NCBI GenBank assembly: GCA_024703915.1
Contig: CP087969.1
Span: 4,712,001-4,776,000 of the forward strand
Direction: 5' to 3'
DNA from: Massilia sp. H-1
Lineage (GTDB): Bacteria; Pseudomonadota; Gammaproteobacteria; Burkholderiales; Burkholderiaceae_D
DNA: 64,000 bases
The translations under genes were made by a program, and so were the position numbers. Below, piece by piece: positions 20,820 through 31,942 of this stretch. The notes beneath the pieces were generated by a model, which searched no databases, was not told where the DNA came from, and saw nothing but the letters and a program-made list of their open reading frames with translations. Positions within the stretch are counted from its first letter, which is position 1; each line of letters begins with the position of its first letter.

Positions 20820-23800
20820 ACCTGTCCGAACCGTTCGTCCGGCGCCCGATCGCCACCGTCCTGCTGACGCTGGGGATCGCGCTGGCCTAAGATCGGCGCC
20901 TTCTTCGTGCTGCCGGTGTCGCCGCTGCCGCAGGTCGATTTCCCGACCATTTCGGTCAGCGCGTCCCTGCCGGGCGCCAGCCCGGACACCATGGCCACCA
21001 GCGTGGCCACGCCGCTCGAACGGCGCCTGGGCGTGATCTCGGGCGTGAACGAAATGACGTCCAACAGCGGCAGCGGTTCGACCCGGGTCAGCCTGCAGTT
21101 CGATTTGAACCGCAAGATCGATTCGGCCGCGCGCGAAGTGCAGGCGGCGATCAGCGCCGCCCGCAGCGACCTGCTTAGCCACGCTCAAGAGCAACCCGAC
21201 CTACCGCAAGGCCAATCCGTCGGACGCGCCGATCATCATTCTGGCGCTGACCTCGCCGACCAAGTCGCCGGGCCAGATATTCGAGTCGGTGTCGAACCTG
21301 GTGCAGCAGAAGCTGGCGCAGGTCAAGGGCGTGGGCGACGTGGAAATCGGCGGCGGCTCGCTGCCTACCGTGCGCGTGGAACTGCTGCCGTATGCGCTCA
21401 ACCGCTATGGCGTCTCGACCGAGGATGTGCGCGCGGCCATCCAGGCGACCAATGCCAACCGCCCCAAGGGCGCGATCGAAGGCAATGGCATGCGGCTGCA
21501 AATCTATTCGCAGGCGGCCAGCACCACGGCGGGGCGCAGCGCGGCGGACTACCGCGGCCTGGTGGTCGCCTGGCGCAATGGCGCGCCGGTGCGGCTGGAC
21601 GACGTGGCCGAAGTGATCGACGGCGTGGAAAACATCAATACGCTGGGCCTGTTCAACGGCAAACCGGCCGTGGTCGTGCTGGTCACGCGCCAGCCGGGCG
21701 CCAACGTGATCGAGACGGTGGACGGCGTGCGCGACCTGCTGCCCTCGCTGCAGGCGCAGCTGCCCAAGGACATCAAGCTGGAAGTCGCGTCCGACAGCAC
21801 CAACTCGATCCGCGCCTCGCTGCACGAGATCGAAGTGACGCTGATGATCTCGATTCTGCTCGTCGTGCTGGTAGTAAGCGTGTTCCTGCGCAGCGTGCGC
21901 GCGACCATCATTCCGGCGGTGGCGACCGTGGTGTCGCTACTCGGCACCTTCGGCGTCATGTACATGCTCGGCTTCCAGCCTGAACAACCTGTCGCTGATG
22001 GCGCTGACGGTGGCCACCGGCTTTGTCGTCGACGACGCCATCGTGGTGCTGGAAAACACCGCGCGCCATATCGAAAGCGGCATGGACCGCATGAAGGCGG
22101 CTTTGCTGGGCGCGCGCGAAGTCGGCTTCACGGTGCTGTCGATCAGCCTGTCGCTGGTGGCGGTGTTCATTCCGCTGCTGTTCATGGGCGGGCAGGTCGG
22201 ACGCCTGTTCCGCGAATTCGCGGTCACCCTGTCGGCGGCGGTCCTGATCTCGCTCGTGATTTCCCTGACCACCACGCCCATGATGTGCGCCTGGCTGCTC
22301 AAACCCGGCCAGTCGCAGCGCCAGCCGGGGCGCCTGGCACGCTGGGCCGAACGCGGCTTCGACTGGGTGCACAAGACCTACGCCCATTCGCTCGACTGGG
22401 CGCTCGGCAGCATCGCGCTGATGATGGTGATCTTCTTCTTCGTCATCGGCCTGAACGTGTACCTGTTCGCGGCGGCGCCGAAAGGCTTTTTCCCGCAGCA
22501 GGATACGGGCCAGATCAACGGCGGCATCCGCGCCGACCAGAGCATCTCGTTCCAGGCGATGCAGGAAAAGCTCAAGCAGCTGGTCGACATCATCCGCGCC
22601 GATCCGGCCGTGGCCACCGTGGTCGGCTTTACGGGCGGCTCGCGCGGGGCGGCGGCTTCATGTTCATCAACCTCAAGCCGGTGGCCGAGCGCGACGTGGG
22701 CGGCCAGGCCGTGATCGCGCGCCTGCGCCCGCAGCTGGCACAGGTGACGGGCGTGTCGATGTTCCTCAACCCGGTGCAGGATCTGCGCATGGGCGGGCGC
22801 CAGTCCAACTCCACCTACCAGTACACGCTCAAGAGCGACAAGCGCGAGGATCTCAAGCTGTGGGCCTAAGAAGCTGGCCGAATCGATGAAGCGCCAGGAC
22901 GCGCTGGTCGATGTCGACACCGACCAGGCCGAGAACGGCGTCGAGATGTACGTCAAGATCGACAAGGACAGCGCCGCGCGCCTGGGCATCAATCCGCGCG
23001 ACGTCGACAATGCGCTGTACAACGCCTTCGGCCAGCGCCAGGTGGCCACCATCTACGACGAGCTCAATCAGTACAGCATCATCATGGGTGTGGCCAAGCG
23101 CTACTCGCAAACGCCGGAAGCGCTGGCGGACGTGTATGTGCTTAGGCCAAGGGCGCGTCGCAAAGCGCGTCGGCCAACCTGACGGCCGCGCGCGACCCGT
23201 CCAGCGGGCAGGCGCTGTCCAGCGCCGCGACCACCATGGTGCCGCTGTCGGCGATCGCCAGCTTCGCCGAGAGCGCAACCCCGACCTCGGTCAATCACCA
23301 GGACGGCGAACTGGCGACGACGGTCTCGTTCAATCTGGCCGAAGGCAGCAATCTGGCCGACGGCAAGGCGGCCGTGAAGCAGGCCGAGGCCGACATCGCC
23401 ATGCCGACCAATGTGCGCGGCAGCTTCCAGGGCACGGCGCGCGGCCGACGATTCAAACAAGGAGCAGCCGCTGCTGATCCTGGCCGCGATCGTGGTCATC
23501 TACATCGTGCTCGGGGTGCTGTACGAAAGCCTGATCCATCCGATCACGGTGCTGTCGACGCTGCCGTCGGCGGGCGTGGGCGCGGTGCTGGCGCTGCTGA
23601 TGTTCAAGATGGATTTCTCGATCATCGCCCTGATCGGCGTGTTCCTGCTGATCGGGATCGTCAAGAAGAATGCGATCCTGATCATCGACTTCGCGCTTGA
23701 AGCGGAGCGCTCGCGCGGCCTGTCCGCGCACGATGCCGTACGCGAGGCGTGCCTGCTGCGCTTCCGGCCGATCCTGATGACGACCCTGGCCGCCGCCCTC

Positions 23801-24010
23801 GGCGCCTTGCCGCTGGCGATCGGCTTCGGCGAAGGTTCCGAGCTGCGCCGTCCGCTCGGCGTGGCCATCATCGGCGGCCTGATCGCCAGCCAGCTGCTCA
23901 CCCTCCTGACCACGCCGGTGGTGTATGTGGTCATGGACAAACTGCGCCGCCGCGGCCCGCTCGACCGCGAGCTGGGCCACCATACCGACCATGCGGTCTC
24001 ACCCAACTGA
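20816..24010 (+). CDS. RND efflux pump inner-membrane subunit (MdtC-like)
   Basis: Second RND pump, about 1060 residues, starting at GTG 20816 ([13 protein letters not shown]). It has the full RND layout: [13 protein letters not shown], porter domains, [24 protein letters not shown], and [14 protein letters not shown]. Breaks include GCCTAAG at 20885 and 22864, GCTTAGC at 21173, GCTTAGGC at 23140, and single-base slips near 21980, 22647 and 23445. The exporter probably removes toxic compounds; the substrate is unknown. Confidence 0.92.
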
Positions 24011-24022
24011 CAAGAGGCAGCC

Positions 24023-25399
24023 ATGCGCCCAATGATCCTGATCCTTCCCGTGCTGCTGGCTTAGGCTGTGCCGCTTACGCCGGCCTACCAGGTACCCGCC
24101 ACGCCCGAACCGGCCGCCTTCAAGGAGGCCATGCCACTGGATCGCGGCGGCGCTTAGCCGACACGCTGGAGCGGGGGCCATGGTGGACCCTGTTCAATGA
24201 CCCGATGCTCAACACGCTGGCCGAACAGGTGGAGGTGTCGAACCAGAACGTGGCGGCTGCCGTCGCCTCCTACGCCCAGGCGCGCTGGTGCAGGAGCAGC
24301 GTGCCTCGCTGTTTCCGTCGGTCGGCCTGAACCTGAGCGGCGAACGCTCGGGCGGGCGCAATGCCGACAGCGAGAACAGCTTCCGCTCGAACATCGGCGC
24401 CAGCTGGGAGCCCGATATCTGGGGCCGCCTGCGGGCTTGGCGTCTCCGCGGGGCCGGCGCGAACGCCTCGGCCAGCGAAGCCGATCTGGCCGCCGCGCGC
24501 CTGTCGGCCCAGGGCGAGCTGGCCACCAATTACTTCTCCCTGCGCCAGGCCGATGCCGCGCGCGCTGCTGGCCACGACCATCGAAGGCTACGCGCGGGTG
24601 CAGCAGATCACGCGCAACCGTTTTGACGCCTAAGCATCGCCGCCAAATCGGACGTGCTGCAGGCCGAAACCCAGCTGGCGAACGCGCGTGGACGCTCTGT
24701 CGCTGGCGCGCCAGCGCGCCCAGCTCGAACACGCGATCGCGGTCCTGACCGGCAAGGCGCCGGCCGACTTCACGCTGGCCCCTGCGCCGTGGCAGGCGGG
24801 CGTGCCCCAGATTCCGGTCGGCGTGCCTTCGCTGCTGCTGCAGCGCCGTCCCGACATTGCCAGCGCCGAGCGGCGCGTGGCGGCGGCCAACGCCCAGATC
24901 GGGATCGCCCGTTCCGCCTATTACCCGAACATCGGCTTGTCCGGCTCGGTGTCGTCGGGCGGCAGCAAGGTCGGGGATTTGTTCAGCGCGTCCAACTTGT
25001 TATGGTCGCTCGGGACCAGCGTGGCCCAGTCGCTGTTCAACGCGGGCGCCACGCGCGCCAATGTGGCCGGGGCCGAGGCCCAGCACCAGGCGGCAGTGGC
25101 GCGCTACCGCCAGACCGTGCTGGGCGCCTTTGGCGACGTGGAAAATCAGCTGACCACGACGCGCGTGCTGGCCGAGCAGCAGGCCTTGCGCCAGCAGGCG
25201 TCGCTGGCCGCCGACCAGGCCGAAACGCAAATGCTCAACCGTTACAAGGCGGGGCAGGTGAGCTATACCGAAGTGGTGCAGGCCCAGGCCAGCGCCCTGT
25301 CGGCGCGGCGCGCTGGTCCAGCTGCAGGCCGACCGCCAGACGACCGCGGTCGCGTTGATTCAATCACTAGGCGGAGGATGGCAAGCTTCAGTAAAATAG
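24023..25399 (+). CDS. Outer-membrane efflux lipoprotein (OprM/NodT family)
   Basis: Completes the RND system as the TolC-like channel. The signal peptide M-R-P-M-I-L-I-L-P-V-L-L ends in lipobox A-G-C only after GCTTAGGC at 24059 is read as GCCGGC. The mature protein shows the NodT pattern: W-W-T-L-F-N-D-P-M-L-N-T-L, Y-A-Q-A-R, two helical repeats, L-L-L-Q-R-R-P-D-I-A-S-A-E-R-R and P-N-I-G-L-S-G. Other breaks: 24152, 24435, 24628, and lost CG near 24284, 24556, 24697 and 25300. The stop TAG is at 25397-25399. Confidence 0.92.
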
Positions 25400-25406
25400 C
25401 GCCACC

Positions 25407-25920
25407 ATGACCGAAAATACTTCCTCCCCATTGTCCGTTCCCTACGAGGTCCGGCGCTCCACTGTTCACGGCAACGGCGTTTTCGCCAGCCGCCATATCG
25501 ACGCTAAGCGAATGCATCGTCGAATACCTGGGCGAACGCATCACGTCGGAGGAATCGGGCATCCGGGCGGAGCGGGGCGGTGGGCCGGTCAATCACACCT
25601 TCTTCTTCTCGCTGGCCGACGGCAATGTCATCGATGGCGGCAGCGGCGGCAACGATGCGCGCTACATCAACCATGCTTGCGAGCCGAACTGCGAAGCCTA
25701 CGAGGAAGACGGCCGCGTCTTCATCTACGCGCTGCAGGATATTGAGCAGGGTGAGGAGCTTAATTACAACTACGCGCTCATCTACGAGGAGCGCCACACG
25801 GCGGCCGTCAAGAAGCTGTTCGAATGCCGCTGCGGCGCCCTGTCGTGCACGGGCACCATGCTGGCGCCCAAGAAGCGCAAGCCGCGCAAGCCACGCAAAG
25901 AGAGCGCCGTGGCCGCCTAA
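25407..25920 (+). CDS. SET-domain protein-lysine methyltransferase
   Basis: An AdoMet-dependent lysine methyltransferase of eukaryote-like SET type, about 170 residues. It has G-N-G-V-F-A-S-R-H-I-D-A-G-E-C-I, the catalytic R-Y-I-N-H-A-C-E-P-N-C, G-E-E-L-N-Y-N-Y and a post-SET cysteine group C-R-C-G-A-L-S-C-T-G. The last 18 residues are strongly basic (K-K-R-K-P-R-K-P-R-K), as in DNA-binding or histone-like tails. The frame is broken once by GCTAAGC at 25503, repaired by GCCGGC. It starts eight bases after the efflux lipoprotein stop, so it may be read through from that operon. The target protein is unknown. Confidence 0.88.
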
Positions 25921-26716
25921 CGGGCGTTCTCGGCGCCAGCCGCCTGCACCAGCTTGCCGTAGTCGCGGCTGTTGCGCACCTCTTCCACCGCCTTCCAGAT
26001 GCGCTCTGCAAGGTCAGGCTCGGCCTTGACCAGGCGGTGCGACAGCATCAGAAAATAGGGCTTTTCCAGCAGCGGGACAGGCACCATCTCCAGCTGCGGC
26101 GCCAGCGGCCCGGCCATGAGCGTTGCCGCCTCGCTGTCGAATACGGCTGCGCCTGCCAGGCGGCCGGTCAGCAGCTTGCGCGCCACGCTGGTGATGGTGT
26201 CCTTGCTTTCATCGACCTGCACGTGCTGGGCGCGCAGCATGTCGCCCACCGAATAACCGAGTTGAAAACCGATCTTGCCATCGGCGTGGAGAAAGTGCGT
26301 GCCGTCCCAGTCGATGGGATTGCCCTTTTGCGCATCAGGAAATAGCGTGCCGTGTGCATGCGCTTTTGGGCGTCCGGCACAGCGTGGCCCGGGGCAGCGT
26401 GGCCCGGATAGACGCCGAAGGCGCGCCGGTCTTCGCTGAAACTGACGGTAAAGGCGCCGTCCACCTCGTTGGCCTGGAGCTTGCTGAGGCAACGCTTCCA
26501 TGGCAAGGGCTGGTACTGGAAATAGAGATCGAGCTTCGGTTCGATCCGCTTGAGCAGCTCGAAGTTCAGGCCGTCGAGCTCCATCGTGCGCCAGGGGATG
26601 ACCGGGCGGTTTTCGAAACAGAATGTCAGTTTGCGGGCCGCGAACACGGGCGAGCACAGGGTCAGGGCGAGCAGCCCGGCCAACCATCGTGATGTAACAG
26701 CGCTGATGCCTCGCAT
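25917..26716 (-). CDS. Periplasmic substrate-binding protein (SBP_bac_3-like)
   Basis: Starts M-R-G-I-S-A-V-T with a signal peptide ending S-P-V-F-A. The mature part resembles amino-acid-type binding proteins: K-L-T-F-C-F-E-N-R-P-V-I-P-W, L-N-F-E-L-L-K-R-I, D-G-A-F-T-V-S-F-S-E-D-R. No transporter genes lie beside it, so it may be a stand-alone sensor or receptor protein. A frame slip lies near 26330. The 3' end overlaps the convergent SET gene by four bases. Confidence 0.75.
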
Positions 26717-26747
26717 ACAGGTCCTTCCGCCATAACTTGCCAAGAGT

Positions 26748-28091
26748 CTACACTTGTTTGGTGGCGGGGAACCAGATTTCAAATTGGGTTTGGCCGGTGC
26801 CGTTGGCGGCGAGGCGGTAGGGGAAGTCGTGGCGCGTCAATACTTCGCGCACGAACATGAGGCCGATGCCCTGGCCGCCTTTCTTGGTGCTCACGAACGG
26901 CGTGAACAGCTGGCGGGCTTAAGACTTCGCCGAGGCGGTTGCCCGAATCGATGACGGCCAGGCGCACCCGCTCGCCTTCCTGCGACAGCGAGAACTGGAT
27001 GGTGCCCGGTTTGCCGCTTTCGGCCTGGGTGGTTTCGACCGCCTCCACCGCATTCTTGACGATATTGAGCAGGGCTTGTTCCATCAAATGGCTGTCCAGG
27101 CGCTGCAGGGGGACGTCGTCCCGCCGCAGCCAGCCGATCTCGATGCCGCGGCTCTTGCATGGTTCGCGGTTGAGCCAGAGGATGTCGTCCATGATGTCGG
27201 CCAGCGAAGCCGGGCGCAGCTCGGGGTGGGGCATCTTGACCACGCGCGTGAAGCGTTCGATGAACTCGCCCAGGCTCACGTTGCGGCGTTTGACTGCCAC
27301 GATGGCGGTGCTGGAAGTCGACCCCGTCGCGCTCGGTCAGCTGGGACTTGTAGTACAGCAGCGAATCGAGCACCGAGCCGGTGGCCGCCACGGTATTGTT
27401 GACTTCGTGCGCGAGCACGCGGATCAGCTTGTCGTAGGTGGCGCGTTCCGAGCTTTCCAGTTCGTCCGTCAGTTCGTCCACCAGCAGGAAGTGGCGGCTG
27501 GAAGCCGCGGTCGTGGAAGTGGCCGCGCTGGGCCCGGTAGCGGCGGCCCTCGGCGTCGGTCAGCAGGCGGCTCTCGCCGAGCGGCAGCGTATTGAGCTGG
27601 CGCAGCAGGCCGGTATCGCCCCAGTAGCTGAGCGCCTTGCCCTTCGGCTCGTCCAGGTTCAGCAGCGCATGGGCGCTCGCGTTCATCAGGCTGATCTTGC
27701 CTTCGAAATCGAAAACGATGACCGCGCTCGGGGTCGCTTCGAGCAGGCTGTCGAGGAAGCCGCGCTGTTCGCCCAGTTCCAGCCGTTCGCGGTAGAGGGT
27801 ACTGAGCATGGTGTTGAACAGGTGCACCAGCTCGTCCAGCTCGGGCAATTTGGAGTCGACCAGCCGGGCGGAATAATCTTCGTCCTCGAGCAGGTCGCGA
27901 AAGCGGGCCGTGTATTCGAGCGGGCGCAGTGCGCCGCGGATCAGGAACATGCCGAGCGCCAGGCTGGCCAGCAAAGCCAGTTCGATTGCCAGAAACACGA
28001 CGACGTTGTTGCGGTACAAATGGATCGTGAAGCCGAACATGGCCAGGTGGATCGCGACCACGTACGCGCCGAGGCGCCAGCGCAGCGTCAT
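26748..28091 (-). CDS. NtrY-like sensor histidine kinase
   Basis: Two transmembrane helices (about residues 5-50), a HAMP-like linker, a PAS domain (S-A-V-I-V-F-D-F-E-G-K-I-S-L-M-N), dimerisation helix with phospho-acceptor L-A-H-E-V-N-N-T-V-A-A, then an ATPase domain with N-box (A-L-L-N-I-V-K-N-A-V-E-A-V) and G-G-Q-G-I-G-L. Restored length is about 445 residues. Its ATG overlaps the stop of the sigma-54 regulator gene, so the two form one two-component pair. There is almost no periplasmic loop, so it may sense a membrane or cytosolic cue. Slips lie near 26920, 27300 and 27510. Confidence 0.88.
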
Positions 28092-29474
28092 TCTTCGGCC
28101 CCGCCACCGAGGCCATGGCGTTCCAGGCGACGGTAAAGGGCCGTGCGCGACAGACCGAGCGCCTGCGCCACGCGCGAAATATTGCCGCGGTGCTGGTCGA
28201 GCGCCTGCTCGATCATGCGCCGTTCCACTTGCTCGAGCGTCATGCCGTCCACGCCGAGGCGCTGCTGGCCGCTGCTGTCGTCGTTGTGCTCGGCGCCGAC
28301 AAAATCGGCCTGCGTCAGCAGACTCTTGCCCGCCAGCAGGACGGTACGTTCGAGTGTCTGCTTGAGCTGGCGGATGTTGCCCGGCCAGGGCTGGGCGGCC
28401 AGCCAGTCCAGGGCCTGGGGCGTGAGCGTGACCGGCTCCAGCCCGTACTTGACGGCCACGCCTTCGATGATGTGCTTGGCCAGCAGCGGGATATCGGTAC
28501 GGCGCTCGCGCAGGGGCGGGAGCCGGATCGTGATCAGGTTCAGGCGGTAAAACAGGTCCTCGCGGAAGTCGCCGGACGCGACCAGTTCTGCCAGCTCCTG
28601 GTTGGTGGCGGAGACGACGCGAATGTCTGCCTGCTCGCTGCGGCTGGCGCCCACGGGCTGGTAGCTCTGGTCTTGCAGTACACGCAGCAGTTTGACCTGG
28701 TCGCCGCGGTTCAGTTCACCGATCTCGTCGAGGAAGAGGGTGCTCTCGTGGGCGCAGGCGACGTGGCCCTTGCGGTCGGCCTTGGCATCGGTAAAGGCGC
28801 CGCGCACATGGCCGAACATTTCGCTCTCGAACAACGAGGGCGTGATCGCGCCCATATTGATCTTGACCGGCATGCGGTCGGCTGCGCGGACTGTTCTTGT
28901 GAATCGCGTCGGCAATGAGTTCCTTGCCGGTCCCGCTTTCCCCGAGGATCAGCACCGGCGCCTTGGTGCGGGCGACCTGGCCAATGGTGGCCAGTACGCG
29001 CAGCAGCTTGGGATGGGCGCCGACGATGGCGGCGAAATCGAACTGACGGTCGAGCGCCTGGCGGTTCAGGCGCTGCGGCGACAGCGAGGCCGACAGTTCC
29101 AGCGTGCTGGCGATCAGTTCGACCAGCTGCGCATTGTTCCACGGCTTGGTGAAGAAATTGGCGGCGCCACTTTGACGCCGCGCACCGCCAGCGCGATCGA
29201 GCCCCAGGCCGTCATCAGCAGGACCGGCGTATCGGGGGTGGCGTTCCTTGATCCTGGCCAGCAAGTCCATGCCTTCCTCGCCGCTGGTTTGCAGCGAGAA
29301 ATTCATGTCCTGCAGCACCAGGCTGACCGGCTCGGCCGCCAACATGGCCAGCGCGGCGTCCGGCCCGTCGGAGCAGAGCGCCTCGTAGCCCGACTGCTTG
29401 AGCAGCAGGGCCAGCGAGACCTGGACGGCGGCATCGTCGTCGACAATCAAAATGCGTTGCTTGCGTGATTCCAT
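28088..29474 (-). CDS. Sigma-54-dependent response regulator (NtrC family)
   Basis: Receiver domain with acidic cluster I-L-I-V-D-D-D-A-A-V and phospho-acceptor Asp in L-V-L-Q-D-M-N-F; AAA+ domain with Walker A G-E-S-G-T-G-K-E, the sigma-54 contact loop G-A-F-T-D-A, Walker B L-F-L-D-E-I-G-E-L; and a C-terminal Fis-type helix-turn-helix (N-I-S-R-V-A-Q-A-L-G-L-S-R-T-A-L-Y-R). About 460 residues. Slips lie near 29240, 29170 and 28890. It is the only such activator in the window and is encoded in the same operon as the exporter behind the sigma-54 promoter at 33891, its likely target. Confidence 0.93.
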
Positions 29475-29484
29475 CGGTTCTTTG

Positions 29485-30690
29485 CTATTCGTAATGCAGG
29501 GCTTCGGTCGGGCTCAGGCGGCTGGCGCGCCAGCCCGGGTACACCGAGCAGAGCAAGGATAGCAGATAGATGACCACCATCGACAGTGCGGCTGCCGTGA
29601 GGAAGACGCCCCAGTTCATGTGTTCGCCGAGCGCGCCCGTGATCGGCAGCTGGACCAGCAGCAACAGGCCGACCAGCATGGCCCCTGAGCTGAGCAGCAG
29701 CTGCTCGGCCACGATCTGGCCATAAATCTTGCTTGCGCGCTGGCGCCGATGGCGCGCCGCAGCCCCAGTTCCGGGATCCGGATCGTGGTGTTTTGCCACA
29801 GCACCCCGAACAGGCCGAAGGCGACCATCAGCAGCAGGAAGGTGGCGATCACGGACAGCACGATCATCGGCGTGATCTGGTTTTTCATCGCATCCTGGCG
29901 CCGCACCGACAGCGGCGCGATTTCATAGCTCCACGCATTATTGATCAGCTTGAGCTGGCGCGTCAGCGTTTCTTCGAAGGCGCGGGTCGTGCCCGGGGTG
30001 ACCTTGACCAGGATCGAGCGCATGCCGCCGCGATAGATTTCCGGCACCGCGCGGGTGATGACCAGATTGGTCGGCGGCGAGAATTCACCCTTGCTGCGGT
30101 AATCCTCGATGATGCCGACGATGCGCATCGGCGGATTCTTGACCGTCTCGCGGGTCGGCTGTTCGAACACCTTGCCCAGGGCCGGGCCGGCTGCCGTACA
30201 TGTCCCTGGCCAGGCGCCGGTTGACGACCACCGGGACGGCGGCCGCGCCATTGTCGCTGCGGCCGAAGGCGCGCCCTTCGAGCAGCGTCACGCCCATCAG
30301 GCCCAGGGCGTCGTCATCCATGTCGATCACGTCGGCCATGACCAGGCGCTTGTTGGCCGGGTCCGAGAAATTGCTGCGCATGGTGCGGGCCAGGTAGGGC
30401 GAGGTGCTGGCGAACGCCACCTTCTCGACGCCCGGAACGGCCGCCAGCGAGCGCGTGAAGGTGTCGTACACGTCGGGCGACATCCTGGCATTGTCGTCGG
30501 CGCTGCTGCTGATGCGCACCGACCAGACATCGTCGATCACAAAGCCGGTCGGCAAGTGATACAGCTCGGTACTGCGCACAACAAAGCCCGTAATGGCGAA
30601 CACGACGATGAAGGCGAGCAGGATCTCGAGGCTGAGCATCAGATTGCGGCTCTTGCGCTTCCAGATCAGAATCAATAAATGGCGAAACAT
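29485..30690 (-). CDS. ABC exporter permease (FtsX/MacB-type), second
   Basis: About 400 residues: a first transmembrane helix (N-L-M-L-S-L-E-I-L-L-A-F-I-V-V-F), a large periplasmic MacB-like domain (P-V-V-V-N-R-R-L-A), and a C-terminal FtsX block ending G-W-R-A-S-R-L-S-P-T-E-A-L-H-Y-E, the family's usual ending. Its ATG overlaps the stop of the other permease (TGATG). Breaks: near 30190 and GCTTGCGC at about 29729 (GCCGGC repair gives A-S-A-G-K-I-Y-G). Two different permeases probably form a heterodimer. Confidence 0.88.
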
Positions 30691-31934
30691 CAAACGGCTC
30701 CCTTCAAGGCATGGACAGGATCAAGGCGGGACATCTTCCAGGCGGGCAGGACGCCGGACAGCAAGCCGAAGAACAGGGTGATCAGCAAGCCATAGCCCAT
30801 CACGGCCAGGTTCAGATCCACTTTCAGGTAGGGAATCAGCTCCGACCATTCGAGGGCGCGCAGCACCAGGGCCGAACAGCCCAGGCTGATCAGGCCGCAT
30901 CGGCCAGGCAGAGCACGACGTTCTCCACGATCAATTGCCAGACCAGGTGGGCGCTGGTGGCGCCGAAGGCCTTGCGCACCCCGATTTCCGAGCTGCGTTC
31001 CATGATGCGGCCGCTGTTCAGGTTGACCAGGTTCAGGGGTAAGCAGCAGCATGAAGATGAACATCACGCTGAGCAGGACCGCGATCATGATGGCGGCGCC
31101 GGATTCGGATTTGTTGCTGTCGCCGATGGTCTGGCGTGCGATCGCATCGACCTTGTCGTCGGCCCAGAAGCGGATCTTGCTCCATTGCTTGGGGTCGCCA
31201 AAGTCGGCGCCGCGGGCCACGGTTTCCACATCCTTGCGGATCAGCGGCAAGTCGGCCGGGCTTTGACCCATCAGCAAGGCGATAAAGTCGCCGAAATAGG
31301 TTTGCCGGTAATCGCTGGACGGCATGGTGCTGATCGGGGCCCAGATGTCGGCGTAGGCATTGAGCTGCATTTCGTTCTCGACCACGGCAATGATGCGGAA
31401 CTGCTGGCCGCTGACGCGGACCGTCTTGCCGACCGGGGAGGCGGCGCCAAACAGCTTGCGCGCCGATGCCTGGTTGACGACCGCGACAAAGCGGCCGTCG
31501 GCGTCGTCGTCGGCGGTGGGAAGGCGGCCCTCCAGGACGTGGAAGTCGAGGATTTTCCAGTAATTGGCGTCCGTCCTGCGCATGCTCAGTTCGGTGACGC
31601 GGCCTTCCTGGTAGACCGACACAGTGCTTGGACCGCTGGTGACGCCGACCAGTTCGACCGACTTGAGCGGCATCAGGTATTGCTCGATCAGCTTGTAGCC
31701 GAGCGGGCCGGTCAGGGTCTGGTTGCCGTCGGCCGACTCGGTATGCATGACCATCACTTGCAGGAAACGGTTGCTCTTGCCTTCCACCCCGGTCGGGTAA
31801 AAGGTGTTTTGCAGCAGGGCGGTGACCACCATCAGCACCACCAGCGTGAGCACGATGCACAGCAGGTTTATGGCAGTGAACAGCTTGCGGCGCATGAAGA
31901 CTTTCCATGCGGTTAACAGGTAATTTCTGAACAT
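30690..31934 (-). CDS. ABC exporter permease (FtsX/MacB-type), first
   Basis: About 415 residues, starting M-F-R-N-Y-L-L-T-A-W-K-V-F-M-R-R-K. It has an N-terminal helix, a MacB-like periplasmic domain (A-S-A-R-K-L-F-G-A-A-S-P-V-G-K), then the conserved L-N-L-V-N-L-N-S-G-R-I-M-E-R-S-S-E-I-G-V and R-K-A-F-G-A, three C-terminal helices, and the ending P-V-H-A-L-K-G-A-V. Breaks near 31038 (L-L-P-A-L-N when GCCGGC is restored) and near 30900. It pairs with the downstream permease and the ATPase at 31943. Confidence 0.9.
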   Translation of the reverse strand: MFRNYLLTAWKVFMRRKLFTAINLLCIVLTLVVLMVVTALLQNTFYPTGVEGKSNRFLQVMVMHTESADGNQTLTGPLGYKLIEQYLMPLKSVELVGVTSGPSTVSVYQEGRVTELSMRRTDANYWKILDFHVLEGRLPTADDDADGRFVAVVNQASARKLFGAASPVGKTVRVSGQQFRIIAVVENEMQLNAYADIWAPISTMPSSDYRQTYFGDFIALLMGQSPADLPLIRKDVETVARGADFGDPKQWSKIRFWADDKVDAIARQTIGDSNKSESGAAIMIAVLLSVMFIFMLLLTPEPGQPEQRPHHGTQLGNRGAQGLRRHQRPPGLAIDRGERRALPGRCGLISLGCSALVLRALEWSELIPYLKVDLNLAVMGYGLLITLFFGLLSGVLPAWKMSRLDPVHALKGAV

Positions 31935-31942
31935 GAGGGCTC

